From Burkholderiaceae bacterium (GTDB lineage Bacteria; Pseudomonadota; Gammaproteobacteria; Burkholderiales; Burkholderiaceae_C), in assembly GCA_024235995.1 (NCBI GenBank), contig JACKLI010000001.1:2418001-2482000 (forward strand): a stretch of 64,000 nt of DNA, given 5' to 3'. Of this stretch, positions 24,796 through 32,894 are shown piece after piece; the stretch's first letter is position 1; each line of letters opens with the position of its first letter. The translations under genes were made by a program, and so were the position numbers. Below the pieces are notes generated by a model, which was given only the letters and a program-made list of their open reading frames with translations, was not told the DNA's origin and did no database searches.

Positions 24796-25536
24796 ATGAG
24801 CAGCAGCAACGGCAAACCGGTCGCCCTCGTGACGGGCGGCGCCAGCGGCATGGGGCTGGCCACGGTGGAGAAGCTGGCGCGTGACGGCTTCTCGGTGGTG
24901 ATGGTCGACCGCGCGGCCGAGCAGGCCGCGCGCGAGGAGACTCGCCTGCGCGCGGCCGGCCTCGACGTGCAGGCTCGCGTGCTGGACCTCACCGACGAGG
25001 CCGCCGTGCGCGCGCTGGTGCAGGCGCTGCCGCCGATCAGCGCGCTGGTCAACAACGCCGGCGTTTTCGACGAACGCCGCTTCATGGAGGCGACGAGCGA
25101 GGACTTCCGCCGCGCCTACGAAGTGAACCTGATCGCCGCGGCGACGCTCTCCCAGGAGGTGGCGCGCCGGATGCCCGACGGCGGCCGGATCGTCAACATC
25201 GCCTCGCGCGCCTACCTGGGCGCGCGCAACCACCCGCACTACGTCGCTTCCAAGGCTGCCCTCGTGGGCTACACGCGCGCCAGCGCGATGGAGCTGGCGC
25301 CGCGCGGCATCCTGGTCAACGCCATCGCGCCAGGGCTGATCGACACGCCCATCCTGCGCGCGCTGACGCCCGAGCGTCTGGCCGCGCAGCTCGCGCTGCA
25401 GCCGACGGGCAAGGCCGGCCGGCCGGAGGACATCGCGCAGGCGGTGGCCTTCCTGGTGTCGCCGCAAATGGGCTTCATCACCGGGCAGGTGCTCTTCGTC
25501 GACGGCGGCAAGTCGCTGGGAGGATCGGGCGCATGA
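24796..25536 (+). CDS. Short-chain dehydrogenase/reductase, third of operon
   Basis: A 246-residue SDR with ALVTGGASGMGLATVEKLAR, ALVNNAGVFD, IVNIASRAYLGARNH, HYVASKAALVGYTRAS (Tyr-Lys) and GQVLFVDGGKSLG. The serine of the catalytic triad lies in IASRAY, where the usual S-S or S-G pair is S-R. The start is either ATG 24784, directly after the previous stop, or ATG 24796 (chosen; GGGATCGG before it). The stop overlaps the next start as ATGA. Confidence 0.86.
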   Translation: MSSSNGKPVALVTGGASGMGLATVEKLARDGFSVVMVDRAAEQAAREETRLRAAGLDVQARVLDLTDEAAVRALVQALPPISALVNNAGVFDERRFMEATSEDFRRAYEVNLIAAATLSQEVARRMPDGGRIVNIASRAYLGARNHPHYVASKAALVGYTRASAMELAPRGILVNAIAPGLIDTPILRALTPERLAAQLALQPTGKAGRPEDIAQAVAFLVSPQMGFITGQVLFVDGGKSLGGSGA

Positions 25537-27269
25537 GCACAGTGACGTGGGAGCGGGAGGTCGACGTGCTGGTGGTGGGCGCCGGCGCCGGCGGCATGGC
25601 GGCCGCGCTGAGCGCGCACCTGGGCGGCTGCTCGGTGCTGCTGGTGGAGAAGACCGACCGCGTCGGTGGCTCGACCGCCGTGTCCGGTGGCGCCGTCTGG
25701 GCGCCGATGAACCGCCAGAGCGAAGGCGCCGGCCATCCCGACAGCTTCGACAAGGTGTGGACCTACATGCGCAACACGGTGGGCGACGCGGCGCCGGCCG
25801 AGATGCAGCGCGCCTTTCTCGAAGCCTGCGGGCCCGCCATCGACGCGCTGGAGCAACACACGCAGGTGAAGCTGGCCGCGCGCACCTACTCGCCCGACTA
25901 CTACCCCGACCGCGAGGGCGCCGCGCTCGGCGGCCGCTCGCTGGACCCGCTGGCTTTCGACGGCCGGCTGCTCGGCCGGCACTTCCGCGAGCTGCGGGAT
26001 CCGCTGCCCGAGTTCGTGGTGCTCGGCGGCATGATGGTCACGCTGACCGACGCCAAGCACCTGCTGGCGGCGACGAAGTCCTTCGCTTCCTGGAAGGAGG
26101 GCATGAAGCTGGTGCTGCGCTACTTCGGCGACCGGCTGCGCGGCTACCACCGCGGCACGCGGCTGGTGCTGGGCAATGCGCTGGCCGGGCGGCTGTTCAT
26201 GTCGGTACTGGAGCGCGGCATCGACTACTGGCTGAACGCACCACTGAAGACGCTGCAGGTGGAGGACGGCCGCGTGACGGGCGCCTGCATCGAGCATGAA
26301 GGCCGGCCGGCCTGGGTGCGCGCGCGCCAGGCCGTGGTGATCGCCACCGGCGGCTTTCCGTGGAATGCGGCACTGCGCGAACAGCTCTATCCGCATCCGA
26401 CCGGCCCCTGGTCCATGTCCCCCGTCGGCAACGCCGGCGAAGGCATCGGCATCGCGCAGGCCGCCGGCGCGGCCCTGGGCAGCGGCTACTTCGGCCCCGC
26501 CTTCTGGGCGCCAGTGTCGCTGCTGCAGCGGCCCGACGGCACGCAGGTGCGCTACCCGCACCTGGTGTGGGACCGCGCCAAGCCGGGCCTGATGGCGGTG
26601 AACGCCGCCGGACGCCGCTTCGTCAACGAGGCCACCTCGTACCACGAATTCGTGCTGGCCATGTACCGATCGAACGAAACGGTGCCCACCATCCCGGCCT
26701 GCTTGGTGTGCGACAGTGACTTCATAGAGCGCTGGGGCCTGGGCCTGGCGCTGCCGGGCGGCCGGCCGCGCGAGCACCTGGTGCGCGCCGGCTACCTGCA
26801 CCGCGCCGACTCGCTGGAGGCGCTGGCCGCGCAACTGCAGATCGACGCCGTAGGGCTGCGTGAATCGGCAGCCCGCTTCGACTGCTACGGCGCCACGGGC
26901 GAGGACCCGGAGTTCGGCAAGGGCAGCACCGAATACAACCGCTACCTGGGCGATGCGGACCACCGCCCCAACCCCTGCCTGGGGCCGCTGCGCAAGGCGC
27001 CGTTCTACGCCGTCAAGGTCTACGCCGGCGACATCGGCACGGCCTGCGGCATCCGCTGCAACGCGCAGGCGCAGGCGCTCGATGCCAGCGGCCGGCCCAT
27101 CCGGGGCCTGTACGTGACCGGCAACGACATGCAGTCGGTGATGGGCGGTCAGTACCCGGCACCCGGCATCACACTCGGTCCCGCGCTCACCTTCGGCTGG
27201 GTGGCTGGCCAGCACATCGCGCGCGAGCGCTCCAGCAACACCTCTTCCCCACAGGTGGCAGTATCATGA
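25533..27269 (+). CDS. FAD-dependent dehydrogenase, 3-ketosteroid-delta1-dehydrogenase-like
   Basis: The 578-residue flavoprotein belongs to the fumarate reductase/KSTD superfamily. VDVLVVGAGAGGMAAALSAH binds ADP, DRVGGSTAVSGGAVWAPMN is the FAD/active-site loop typical of KSTD-like enzymes, ARQAVVIATGGFPWN is the second FAD segment, and YPAPGITLGPALTFGW closes the domain. KSTD-like enzymes introduce a C=C bond next to a ketone in a ring, and relatives aromatise oxocyclohexane acids. The SDR neighbours could supply that ketone. Whether the substrate is steroidal, alicyclic or something else cannot be read from the sequence. Confidence 0.87.
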   Translation: MSTVTWEREVDVLVVGAGAGGMAAALSAHLGGCSVLLVEKTDRVGGSTAVSGGAVWAPMNRQSEGAGHPDSFDKVWTYMRNTVGDAAPAEMQRAFLEACGPAIDALEQHTQVKLAARTYSPDYYPDREGAALGGRSLDPLAFDGRLLGRHFRELRDPLPEFVVLGGMMVTLTDAKHLLAATKSFASWKEGMKLVLRYFGDRLRGYHRGTRLVLGNALAGRLFMSVLERGIDYWLNAPLKTLQVEDGRVTGACIEHEGRPAWVRARQAVVIATGGFPWNAALREQLYPHPTGPWSMSPVGNAGEGIGIAQAAGAALGSGYFGPAFWAPVSLLQRPDGTQVRYPHLVWDRAKPGLMAVNAAGRRFVNEATSYHEFVLAMYRSNETVPTIPACLVCDSDFIERWGLGLALPGGRPREHLVRAGYLHRADSLEALAAQLQIDAVGLRESAARFDCYGATGEDPEFGKGSTEYNRYLGDADHRPNPCLGPLRKAPFYAVKVYAGDIGTACGIRCNAQAQALDASGRPIRGLYVTGNDMQSVMGGQYPAPGITLGPALTFGWVAGQHIARERSSNTSSPQVAVS

Positions 27270-27871
27270 AGATTCTCTTTTCTCCCTTTTCCCCCTACGT
27301 CCGCAAGTGCCTCGTGACGGCGCATGAACTGGGCCTCGGCGACCGGGTGCAGCTGCTGCCTTCCAACGCCCATCCGGTGCAGCGCGACAAGGAAATCATC
27401 GCCAGCAACCCGTTGGGCAAGGTGCCGACCTTCTTCACCGACGACGGCCAGGTGCTCTACGACAGCCGCGTGATCTGCGAGTACCTGAACCACCTCGCTG
27501 GCGGCACGCTGATCCCCGCGCCAGGGCCCGAGCGCTGGCAGACCCTGACGCTGCAGTCGCTCGGCGACGGCATGCTGGACGCGGCGCTGCTTGCCCGCTA
27601 CGAGGACGTGGCGCGGCCCGACGAGCGCAAGTGGCCCGACTGGCGCGCCGCCCAGCTCGACAAGGTCGAGACCTCGCTGGCTTACCTGGATCGTCGCCCC
27701 GAACTGCTGGCCGGCCGTGTGGACCTGGGCGCCCTCGCCATCGCTTGCGCGCTGTGGTATCTGGACCTGCGCTTTCCCGACGTCGGCTGGCGGGCGCGCC
27801 ACCATCCGATGGCGCAGTGGTACGAGGTTTTTTCGCAAAGGCCCAGCATGGCGAAGTCGTGGTCGCTTTGA
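27266..27871 (+). CDS. Glutathione S-transferase family protein
   Basis: The 201-residue protein has a thioredoxin-like N-terminal domain (KILFSPFSPYVRKCLVTAHE, NPLGKVPTF with the cis-Pro, YDSRVICEYL for glutathione binding) and a helical C-terminal domain. The likely catalytic residue is one of the serines in SPFSPYVRK. It starts inside the stop of the flavoprotein gene (ATGA) and ends the operon. Together with SDRs, a GST can cleave ether bonds or isomerise reactive intermediates, but the specific reaction is unknown. Confidence 0.9.
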   Translation: MKILFSPFSPYVRKCLVTAHELGLGDRVQLLPSNAHPVQRDKEIIASNPLGKVPTFFTDDGQVLYDSRVICEYLNHLAGGTLIPAPGPERWQTLTLQSLGDGMLDAALLARYEDVARPDERKWPDWRAAQLDKVETSLAYLDRRPELLAGRVDLGALAIACALWYLDLRFPDVGWRARHHPMAQWYEVFSQRPSMAKSWSL

Positions 27872-27989
27872 AGCGTTCCAGCGAGTGCCCGATTGTTCGG
27901 GTGGCTGCCAAGCTCCATCGTCCATCGCGCGCGGCCACGCGAAAAAAGCGATGATTACACCTTTGACTGTTCTTCATCCGGAGTAAAAC

Positions 27990-28541
27990 GTGAACCAACT
28001 CAACATCGCCATCGTCGTCGGCAGCCTGCGCAAGGATTCGTTCAACCGCCAGTTTGCCCAGGCGCTGGTCAGGCAGTTTCCGGCCGACGTGAAGGCGCAT
28101 TTCGTGCGCATCGACGATCTGCCGCTGTACGACCAGGACAGCGACAGCCAGCCGCCGGCCGCGCCCGTGCAGCGCCTGCGCAGCGAGATTGCGGCGTGCA
28201 ACGGCGTGCTGTTCGTCACGCCCGAGTACAACCGCTCGATCCCCGGCGTGCTCAAGAACGCCATCGACCTGGCCTCGCGCCCCTGGGGCCAGAGCAAGTG
28301 GGCCGGCAAGCCGGCGGCGGTGTGTGGTGTGTCGACCGGCGCTGTGGGCACCGCCGTGGCACAGGCGCACCTGCGCAGCGTGCTGTCGTTTCTGGCTATG
28401 CCCGAGATTGGCCAGCCGGAGATGTACATCCAGTGGAAGGACGGCCTGGTGGACAACGGCGCCATCGGCGCGGCCAGCCGCGAGCATGTGCAGAAGTTCG
28501 TCGACGCCTTCGTCGCCTGGGTGCGCCAGCATCAGGCGTGA
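27990..28541 (+). CDS. NADPH-dependent FMN reductase / quinone reductase
   Basis: The 183-residue flavodoxin-like protein has VVGSLRKDSFNRQFAQAL (phosphate loop for FMN), DDLPLYDQD and FVTPEYNRSIPGVLKNAIDL, the signature of the ChrR/YieF-type reductases that reduce quinones, FMN and sometimes chromate. It uses a GTG start at 27990 with GGAG six bases upstream. The 118-base gap after the GST gene suggests a separate transcript. It is probably a general redox-protection enzyme. Confidence 0.9.
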   Translation: MNQLNIAIVVGSLRKDSFNRQFAQALVRQFPADVKAHFVRIDDLPLYDQDSDSQPPAAPVQRLRSEIAACNGVLFVTPEYNRSIPGVLKNAIDLASRPWGQSKWAGKPAAVCGVSTGAVGTAVAQAHLRSVLSFLAMPEIGQPEMYIQWKDGLVDNGAIGAASREHVQKFVDAFVAWVRQHQA

Positions 28542-28550
28542 TTTGAATAA

Positions 28551-28598
28551 AATCGGGCTCTTGCCCCCGGTGGACAAGCGCAATCAGCTATTGAAAAT
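28551..28598 (-). repeat. Dispersed ~55 bp repeat, copy 5
   Basis: On the minus strand it reads ATAGCTGATTGCGCTTGTCC, then ACCGGGGGCAAG and AGCCCGATT. It begins ten bases after the stop of the FMN reductase gene and ends before dsbB, with no gene overlap. No terminator is seen in this gap. Confidence 0.68.
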
Positions 28599-28661
28599 AT
28601 AGCTTTCGAAAATGGCCCTGCACGGGCCGGGAACCTCCGGCCGTGCGGGCGACTCCGTGTG

Positions 28662-29216
28662 ATGCGCGCATCGGGCGCGAGCAACCAAGCCCCATTCACC
28701 GTGATCCAGACCCTGTTTTCCCGCCCCCGCCGCGTGTTCGCGGCCCTGGCCGTCATCAGCATCGCCATGCTGGCCTTCGGCATCCTGTACCTGCAGAACG
28801 TGGTGGGGCTCGTGCCCTGCCCGATGTGCATCGTGCAACGGTATTGCCTGATCATCGCTGCCGTGTTCTGCGCGCTGGCGGCCCTGTCGGACAAGCCCGT
28901 GGCCCGGCGGGTGTGGGGCCTGCTGGCGGTGCTGGTGGCGGGTTTCGGGGCCTTTACCGCCGCGCGCCAGAGCTGGCTGCAGTGGTATCCGCCCGAGGTG
29001 GCCACCTGCGGGCGCGACCTGTACGGCATGATCGAGTCGTTTCCGCTGCAGCGCGTCATCCCGATGATCTTCCGCGGCAGCGGCGACTGCAGCGCGGTGG
29101 ACTGGACCTTCCTGGGCGGCAGCTTGGCCAACTGGTCCTTCGTGTTTTTCGTGGCCGGGATCGTGGTGGTCCTGGCGACCCTGGCGCGCACCTGCCCGTA
29201 CCACGCCCGCCGTTGA
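28662..29216 (+). CDS. dsbB: Disulfide bond formation protein B
   Basis: The 184-residue inner-membrane protein has four hydrophobic helices, the first periplasmic pair CPMC after helix two start (VVGLVPCPMCIVQRY), and the second pair in VATCGRDLYGM and GSGDCSAVDW. DsbB reoxidises DsbA and passes electrons to ubiquinone. The start is uncertain: ATG 28662 is given, but GTG 28659 or GTG 28701 would give a similar protein and none has a strong ribosome-binding site. It converges on guaD with ten bases between stops. Confidence 0.9.
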   Translation: MRASGASNQAPFTVIQTLFSRPRRVFAALAVISIAMLAFGILYLQNVVGLVPCPMCIVQRYCLIIAAVFCALAALSDKPVARRVWGLLAVLVAGFGAFTAARQSWLQWYPPEVATCGRDLYGMIESFPLQRVIPMIFRGSGDCSAVDWTFLGGSLANWSFVFFVAGIVVVLATLARTCPYHARR

Positions 29217-29226
29217 GGGCGCGCCT

Positions 29227-30501
29227 TCAGGCCACCACCACCTTCTCGACCACGCGGTCGTCGCCCAGCACGATCAGCGAGAACAGCAGCTCGTCCAGGT
29301 TTTGCGCGCGCGCGGTCTTGCGCGCCAGCAGGGGCGTGGCCTTGGGGTTGAGCACCACGAAGTCGGCCTCGGTGCCCGGCTGCAGGGTGCCGATCACGCC
29401 CTCCAGCCCCAGCGCGCGCGCGGCGGCGCCGGTGTGCATCCACCACAGCTGGGCGGGGCTCAGGCTCAGGCCCGGCTTGCTCTGGCCTTCGCGGCCCACG
29501 TAATAGGCCGCCAGCATGGTGTGGAAGGGGCAAAAGCTGGTGCCGCCGCCCACGTCGCTGGCCAGGCCGTGCGGCACGCCCAGCTTCAGGGCGGCCTCGA
29601 AGTCGAAGAAGCCGCTGCCCAGAAACAGATTGCTGGTGGGGCTGACGGCGGCGGCCGTTTGCGTGTCGTGCATCAGCCGGCGGTCGGTGTCGTCCAGGTA
29701 AATGCAGTGCGCGTACACGGCGCGCCGGCGCATCAGGCCGAAGTCCTGGTACACGCCCAGGTACGAGCGCGATTGCGGGTACAGCTCGCGCACCCATTTC
29801 ACCTCGTCGCGGTTTTCGGCCACGTGCGAGTGGATCCAGGTGTCGGGGTACCTGGCGGCCAGCTCGCCGGCGCCGCGCAGCTGCGCCTCGCTGCTGGTGG
29901 GGGCGAAGCGCGGGGTGATGGCGTAGCCCAGGCGGCCTTTGCCGTGCCAGCGCTGGATCAGCGCCTCGGTGTCGATCAGGCTTTGCTCGGTCTCGTCGCG
30001 CACGCCGTCGGGCGAGTGGCGGTCCTGCATGACCTTGCCGCCGATCATGCGCAGGCCGTGGTGCTCGGCGCGTGCGAAGAAGGCGTCGGTGGACGCGGGG
30101 TGCGAAGTGGGAAAGACCACGGCGGTGGTCACCCCGTTGCGCAGCAGCTCGTCGAAGAACACGCCGGCCACCTCGGCCGCGTACTGCGGATCGACGAAGC
30201 GCGACTCGGCGGGGAAGGTGTAGTTCTCCAGCCAGGGCAGCAGGCCCGCCGCCGGCGCGCCGATGATGTCGGTCTGCGCGTAGTGCACGTGCATGTCGAT
30301 GAAGCCGGGCGCGACGATGCGTTCGGGCCAGTGCGTGATGGGCACCTGCGGGTGGCGCCCGGCCAGCGTCCGGTAGGGGCCGGCGTCGAGCACCCGTCGC
30401 ACGCCGCTGGCGTCGCCGTCGACCACCAGCAGGCCGTCGCTGTCGTACAGCGCCTGGCCCTGGGCATCAAAGCGCAGCAGCTGCGCGCGGTAGGCCTGCA
30501 T
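29227..30501 (-). CDS. guaD: Guanine deaminase
   Basis: The 424-residue amidohydrolase has APGFIDMHVHYAQTDIIGAP (first zinc ligands H71 and H73), DTWIHSHVAENRDEVKWV, YAHCIYLDDTD, SPTSNLFLGSGFFD and LASDVGGGTSFC, all typical of GuaD. It deaminates guanine to xanthine, the substrate of the xanthine dehydrogenase encoded upstream in the same direction. It starts four bases after the NCS2-type permease gene, as expected for co-translation. Confidence 0.95.
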   Translation of the reverse strand: MQAYRAQLLRFDAQGQALYDSDGLLVVDGDASGVRRVLDAGPYRTLAGRHPQVPITHWPERIVAPGFIDMHVHYAQTDIIGAPAAGLLPWLENYTFPAESRFVDPQYAAEVAGVFFDELLRNGVTTAVVFPTSHPASTDAFFARAEHHGLRMIGGKVMQDRHSPDGVRDETEQSLIDTEALIQRWHGKGRLGYAITPRFAPTSSEAQLRGAGELAARYPDTWIHSHVAENRDEVKWVRELYPQSRSYLGVYQDFGLMRRRAVYAHCIYLDDTDRRLMHDTQTAAAVSPTSNLFLGSGFFDFEAALKLGVPHGLASDVGGGTSFCPFHTMLAAYYVGREGQSKPGLSLSPAQLWWMHTGAAARALGLEGVIGTLQPGTEADFVVLNPKATPLLARKTARAQNLDELLFSLIVLGDDRVVEKVVVA

Positions 30502-30505
30502 GGCG

Positions 30506-31807
30506 TCAATCCCCGCCGACGTAGACGAACTTGAACAGGAAGATGGCGGCGATGATCCACACCATCCAGTGCGCCTCGCGGGCGCGGCCCGTCAGCAGCT
30601 TGATGCCGGCGTAGCTGATGAAGCCGAAGGCCAGGCCGTTGGCGATGGAGTAGGTGAAGGGCATCATCAGCGCGGTGATGGCCGCCGGCACCACCTCGGT
30701 GGAGTCGTCCCAGTCCAGCTCGGTCAGCTCGCGCAGCATCAGGCAGGCGACGAAGAACAGCGCCGGCGCCGTGGCGTAGGCCGGCACGGCGCCGGCCAGC
30801 GGGGCGATGAACAACGCCGCCAGGAACAGCACCGACACGGTGAGGGCCGTCAGGCCGGTGCGGCCGCCCGCCTGCACGCCGGCGGCGCTCTCGACGTAGG
30901 CGGTGGTGCTGGAGGTGCCCAGCAGCGAGCCGGCGAAGATGGCCACGCTGTCGGCCAGCAGCGACTTGTTCAGGCGCTCCATGCGGCCGGGCACCAGCAG
31001 GCCCGCGCGCTTGGCCACGCCCATCAGGGTGCCGGTGGCGTCGAACAGCTCGACCAGGAAGAACACCAGCACCACGTTCAGAAAGCCGTGCGAGATGGCC
31101 GACTTGATGTCGAGCTTGAACAAGGTCGGCTCGATCGAGGGCGGCGTGTCGAAGATGCCGTGGAACTGGTTGCCGCCGACGAAGAAGGAGGCGATGGTGA
31201 CGGCGATGATGCCGATCAGGATGGCGCCCGGCACGCGGAACTTGTCCAGCGCGACGATCAGCAGAAAGCCCAGCGAGGCCAGCACCACCGGCGCCGAGTG
31301 CAGGTCGCCCAGCGTGATGTAGGTGGCCTTGGAGGGCGCGACGATGCCGGCGCTCTTGAGCGCGATCAGCGCCAGGAACAGGCCGATGCCCACCGTGATG
31401 GCGTTGCGCAGGGACTGCGGGATGCCCTTGATGATCAGTCCTCGCAGGCCGAACAGGGTGACCGCCATGAACAGGCAGCCCGAGATGAACACCGCGCCCA
31501 GCGCGGCCTGCCACTTGAAGCCCATGCCCAGCACCACGGTGTAAGCGAAGTAGGCGTTCAGGCCCATGCCGGGCGCCAGCGCGATGGGGTAGTTGGCGTA
31601 CAGCGCCATCACCGCCGTGCCCAGCGCGGCGATCAGGCAGGTGGCCACGAACACCGAGTCCTTGGGCATGCCCGCGTCACCCAGGATCGCGGGGTTGACG
31701 AAGATGATGTAGGCCATGGTCAGGAACGTGGTGACGCCGGCGATGATTTCGGTGCGCACCGTGGTTCCGTGGTCTTGCAGTTTGAACACGCGTTCGGTCC
31801 AGCTCAT
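30506..31807 (-). CDS. Guanine/hypoxanthine permease, AzgA/GhxP type
   Basis: A 433-residue transporter with twelve to fourteen predicted helices of the COG2252 branch. Landmarks are RTEIIAGVTTFLTMAYIIFV, ALAPGMGLNAYFAYTVV, FFLVELFDATGTLMGVAKRA, LLGTSSTTAYVESAAGVQAG and PFTYSIANGLAFGFISY. This branch imports guanine, hypoxanthine or adenine with protons. It sits between the lysR-type regulator and guaD, so guanine or hypoxanthine is the likely cargo. It differs in family branch from the purine permease at the left edge of the window. Confidence 0.92.
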   Translation of the reverse strand: MSWTERVFKLQDHGTTVRTEIIAGVTTFLTMAYIIFVNPAILGDAGMPKDSVFVATCLIAALGTAVMALYANYPIALAPGMGLNAYFAYTVVLGMGFKWQAALGAVFISGCLFMAVTLFGLRGLIIKGIPQSLRNAITVGIGLFLALIALKSAGIVAPSKATYITLGDLHSAPVVLASLGFLLIVALDKFRVPGAILIGIIAVTIASFFVGGNQFHGIFDTPPSIEPTLFKLDIKSAISHGFLNVVLVFFLVELFDATGTLMGVAKRAGLLVPGRMERLNKSLLADSVAIFAGSLLGTSSTTAYVESAAGVQAGGRTGLTALTVSVLFLAALFIAPLAGAVPAYATAPALFFVACLMLRELTELDWDDSTEVVPAAITALMMPFTYSIANGLAFGFISYAGIKLLTGRAREAHWMVWIIAAIFLFKFVYVGGD

Positions 31808-31838
31808 GGGGTTGTCTCCTCCGGTTGGGGCTTGGGAA

Positions 31839-32861
31839 TCAGAGTTGGGGGGAAGGCCCAGGGGCGTGGCCGTGCGCCAGGCTGGCGACCACGTCCTTGG
31901 TGCGGTCGCGCAGCCAGCGCGCGCTGCTGGACTGGTGGCTGCGCGGATGCCACAGCTGGTAGTACAGCAGCGGCGGCATGGCGATGGGGCAGGGCAGGAT
32001 GACCAGCGGCAGCTGGGCGGCCACGCGCTCGCAGTACTGGCGGCCGGTGGTCAGCACCAGCAGGGTGCCGGCCACCATCTCGGCCACCAGGCTGAAGTAG
32101 GCGCAGCGCGCGGCGATGTTGCGCTGCAGGCCCTGGCCGTCCAGGATCTGGTCGATGATGCCGCGCGCGCCGGGGTGCATGGGCATGGGGGCGATGTGTT
32201 CGGCCTGCAGCCAGTCGGACTCGTCCCAGCCGCGGCGCACCGCCGGATGGTCGCGGCTGACCAGGCACACCACCTCGTCGCTGAACAGGCGCGCCAGGTG
32301 CAGGTCATCGGGCGGCTGCAGCCAGTTGCCGATCACCAGGTCGATGTCGCCCTGCGCCAGCTGGGCGCGGTAGTCGCTTTCGCGCGTGAGGGCGTGGATC
32401 TCGATGCGCGTGAGCGGCGCCTGGTGCTTGACGTCGGCCACCAGGCGCGGCAGGAAGGAGGGGTCCAGGTAGTCGCTGGCCGCGATGCGGAAGGTGGCGG
32501 TGCTGGTGCGCGGGTCGAAGTGGCGCGCCTCGGTGAACAGCGACTCGGCCGCGCGCAGGATGTGGGCCGCCGGCTCGACCATGCGGCGCCCGGCGTCGGT
32601 GGGCGCCATGTGGGCGCCGTGGCGCACCAGCAGCGGATCGCCCGCCAGCTCGCGCAGGCGCTTGAGCGCCGCCGACACCGCCGGCTGATGCATGCCCAGG
32701 CGCAGCGCGGCGCGCGAGACGCTGCGCTCGGTCAGCACGGTGTGCAGCACTCGGATCAGGTGCAAGTCGATGCGGTCGAACAGCTGGCGTTCGGAAACCG
32801 CGCTGGCCATGCCGCCGGGGCCGGCATCGCCGCCCGAAGGGCCGGGTGGAGGTGCAGTCAT
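31839..32861 (-). CDS. LysR-family regulator embedded in the xanthine/guanine operon
   Basis: The 340-residue protein has an N-terminal winged helix (LIRVLHTVLTERSVSRAALR, LGMHQPAVSAALKRLRELAG) and a periplasmic-binding-like effector domain (ATFRIAASDYLDPSFLPRLV and DIDLVIGNWLQPPDD). The first 20 residues (PPPGPSGGDAGPGG) are low complexity, so the methionine in GGMASAVS is a possible real start. It lies between xdhB and the permease gene on the same strand with gaps of 33 and 31 bases, so it is read as part of the operon it likely controls. Confidence 0.9.
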   Translation of the reverse strand: MTAPPPGPSGGDAGPGGMASAVSERQLFDRIDLHLIRVLHTVLTERSVSRAALRLGMHQPAVSAALKRLRELAGDPLLVRHGAHMAPTDAGRRMVEPAAHILRAAESLFTEARHFDPRTSTATFRIAASDYLDPSFLPRLVADVKHQAPLTRIEIHALTRESDYRAQLAQGDIDLVIGNWLQPPDDLHLARLFSDEVVCLVSRDHPAVRRGWDESDWLQAEHIAPMPMHPGARGIIDQILDGQGLQRNIAARCAYFSLVAEMVAGTLLVLTTGRQYCERVAAQLPLVILPCPIAMPPLLYYQLWHPRSHQSSSARWLRDRTKDVVASLAHGHAPGPSPQL

Positions 32862-32894
32862 GTCATGCCGTGCCTGGGTGAAGGCAGGGAGCCT

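Noticed and set aside
27266..27871. Naming the GST a LigE/LigF-type beta-etherase
   Set aside because: Presence of SDRs beside a GST is suggestive, but no residue specific to etherases could be recognised.
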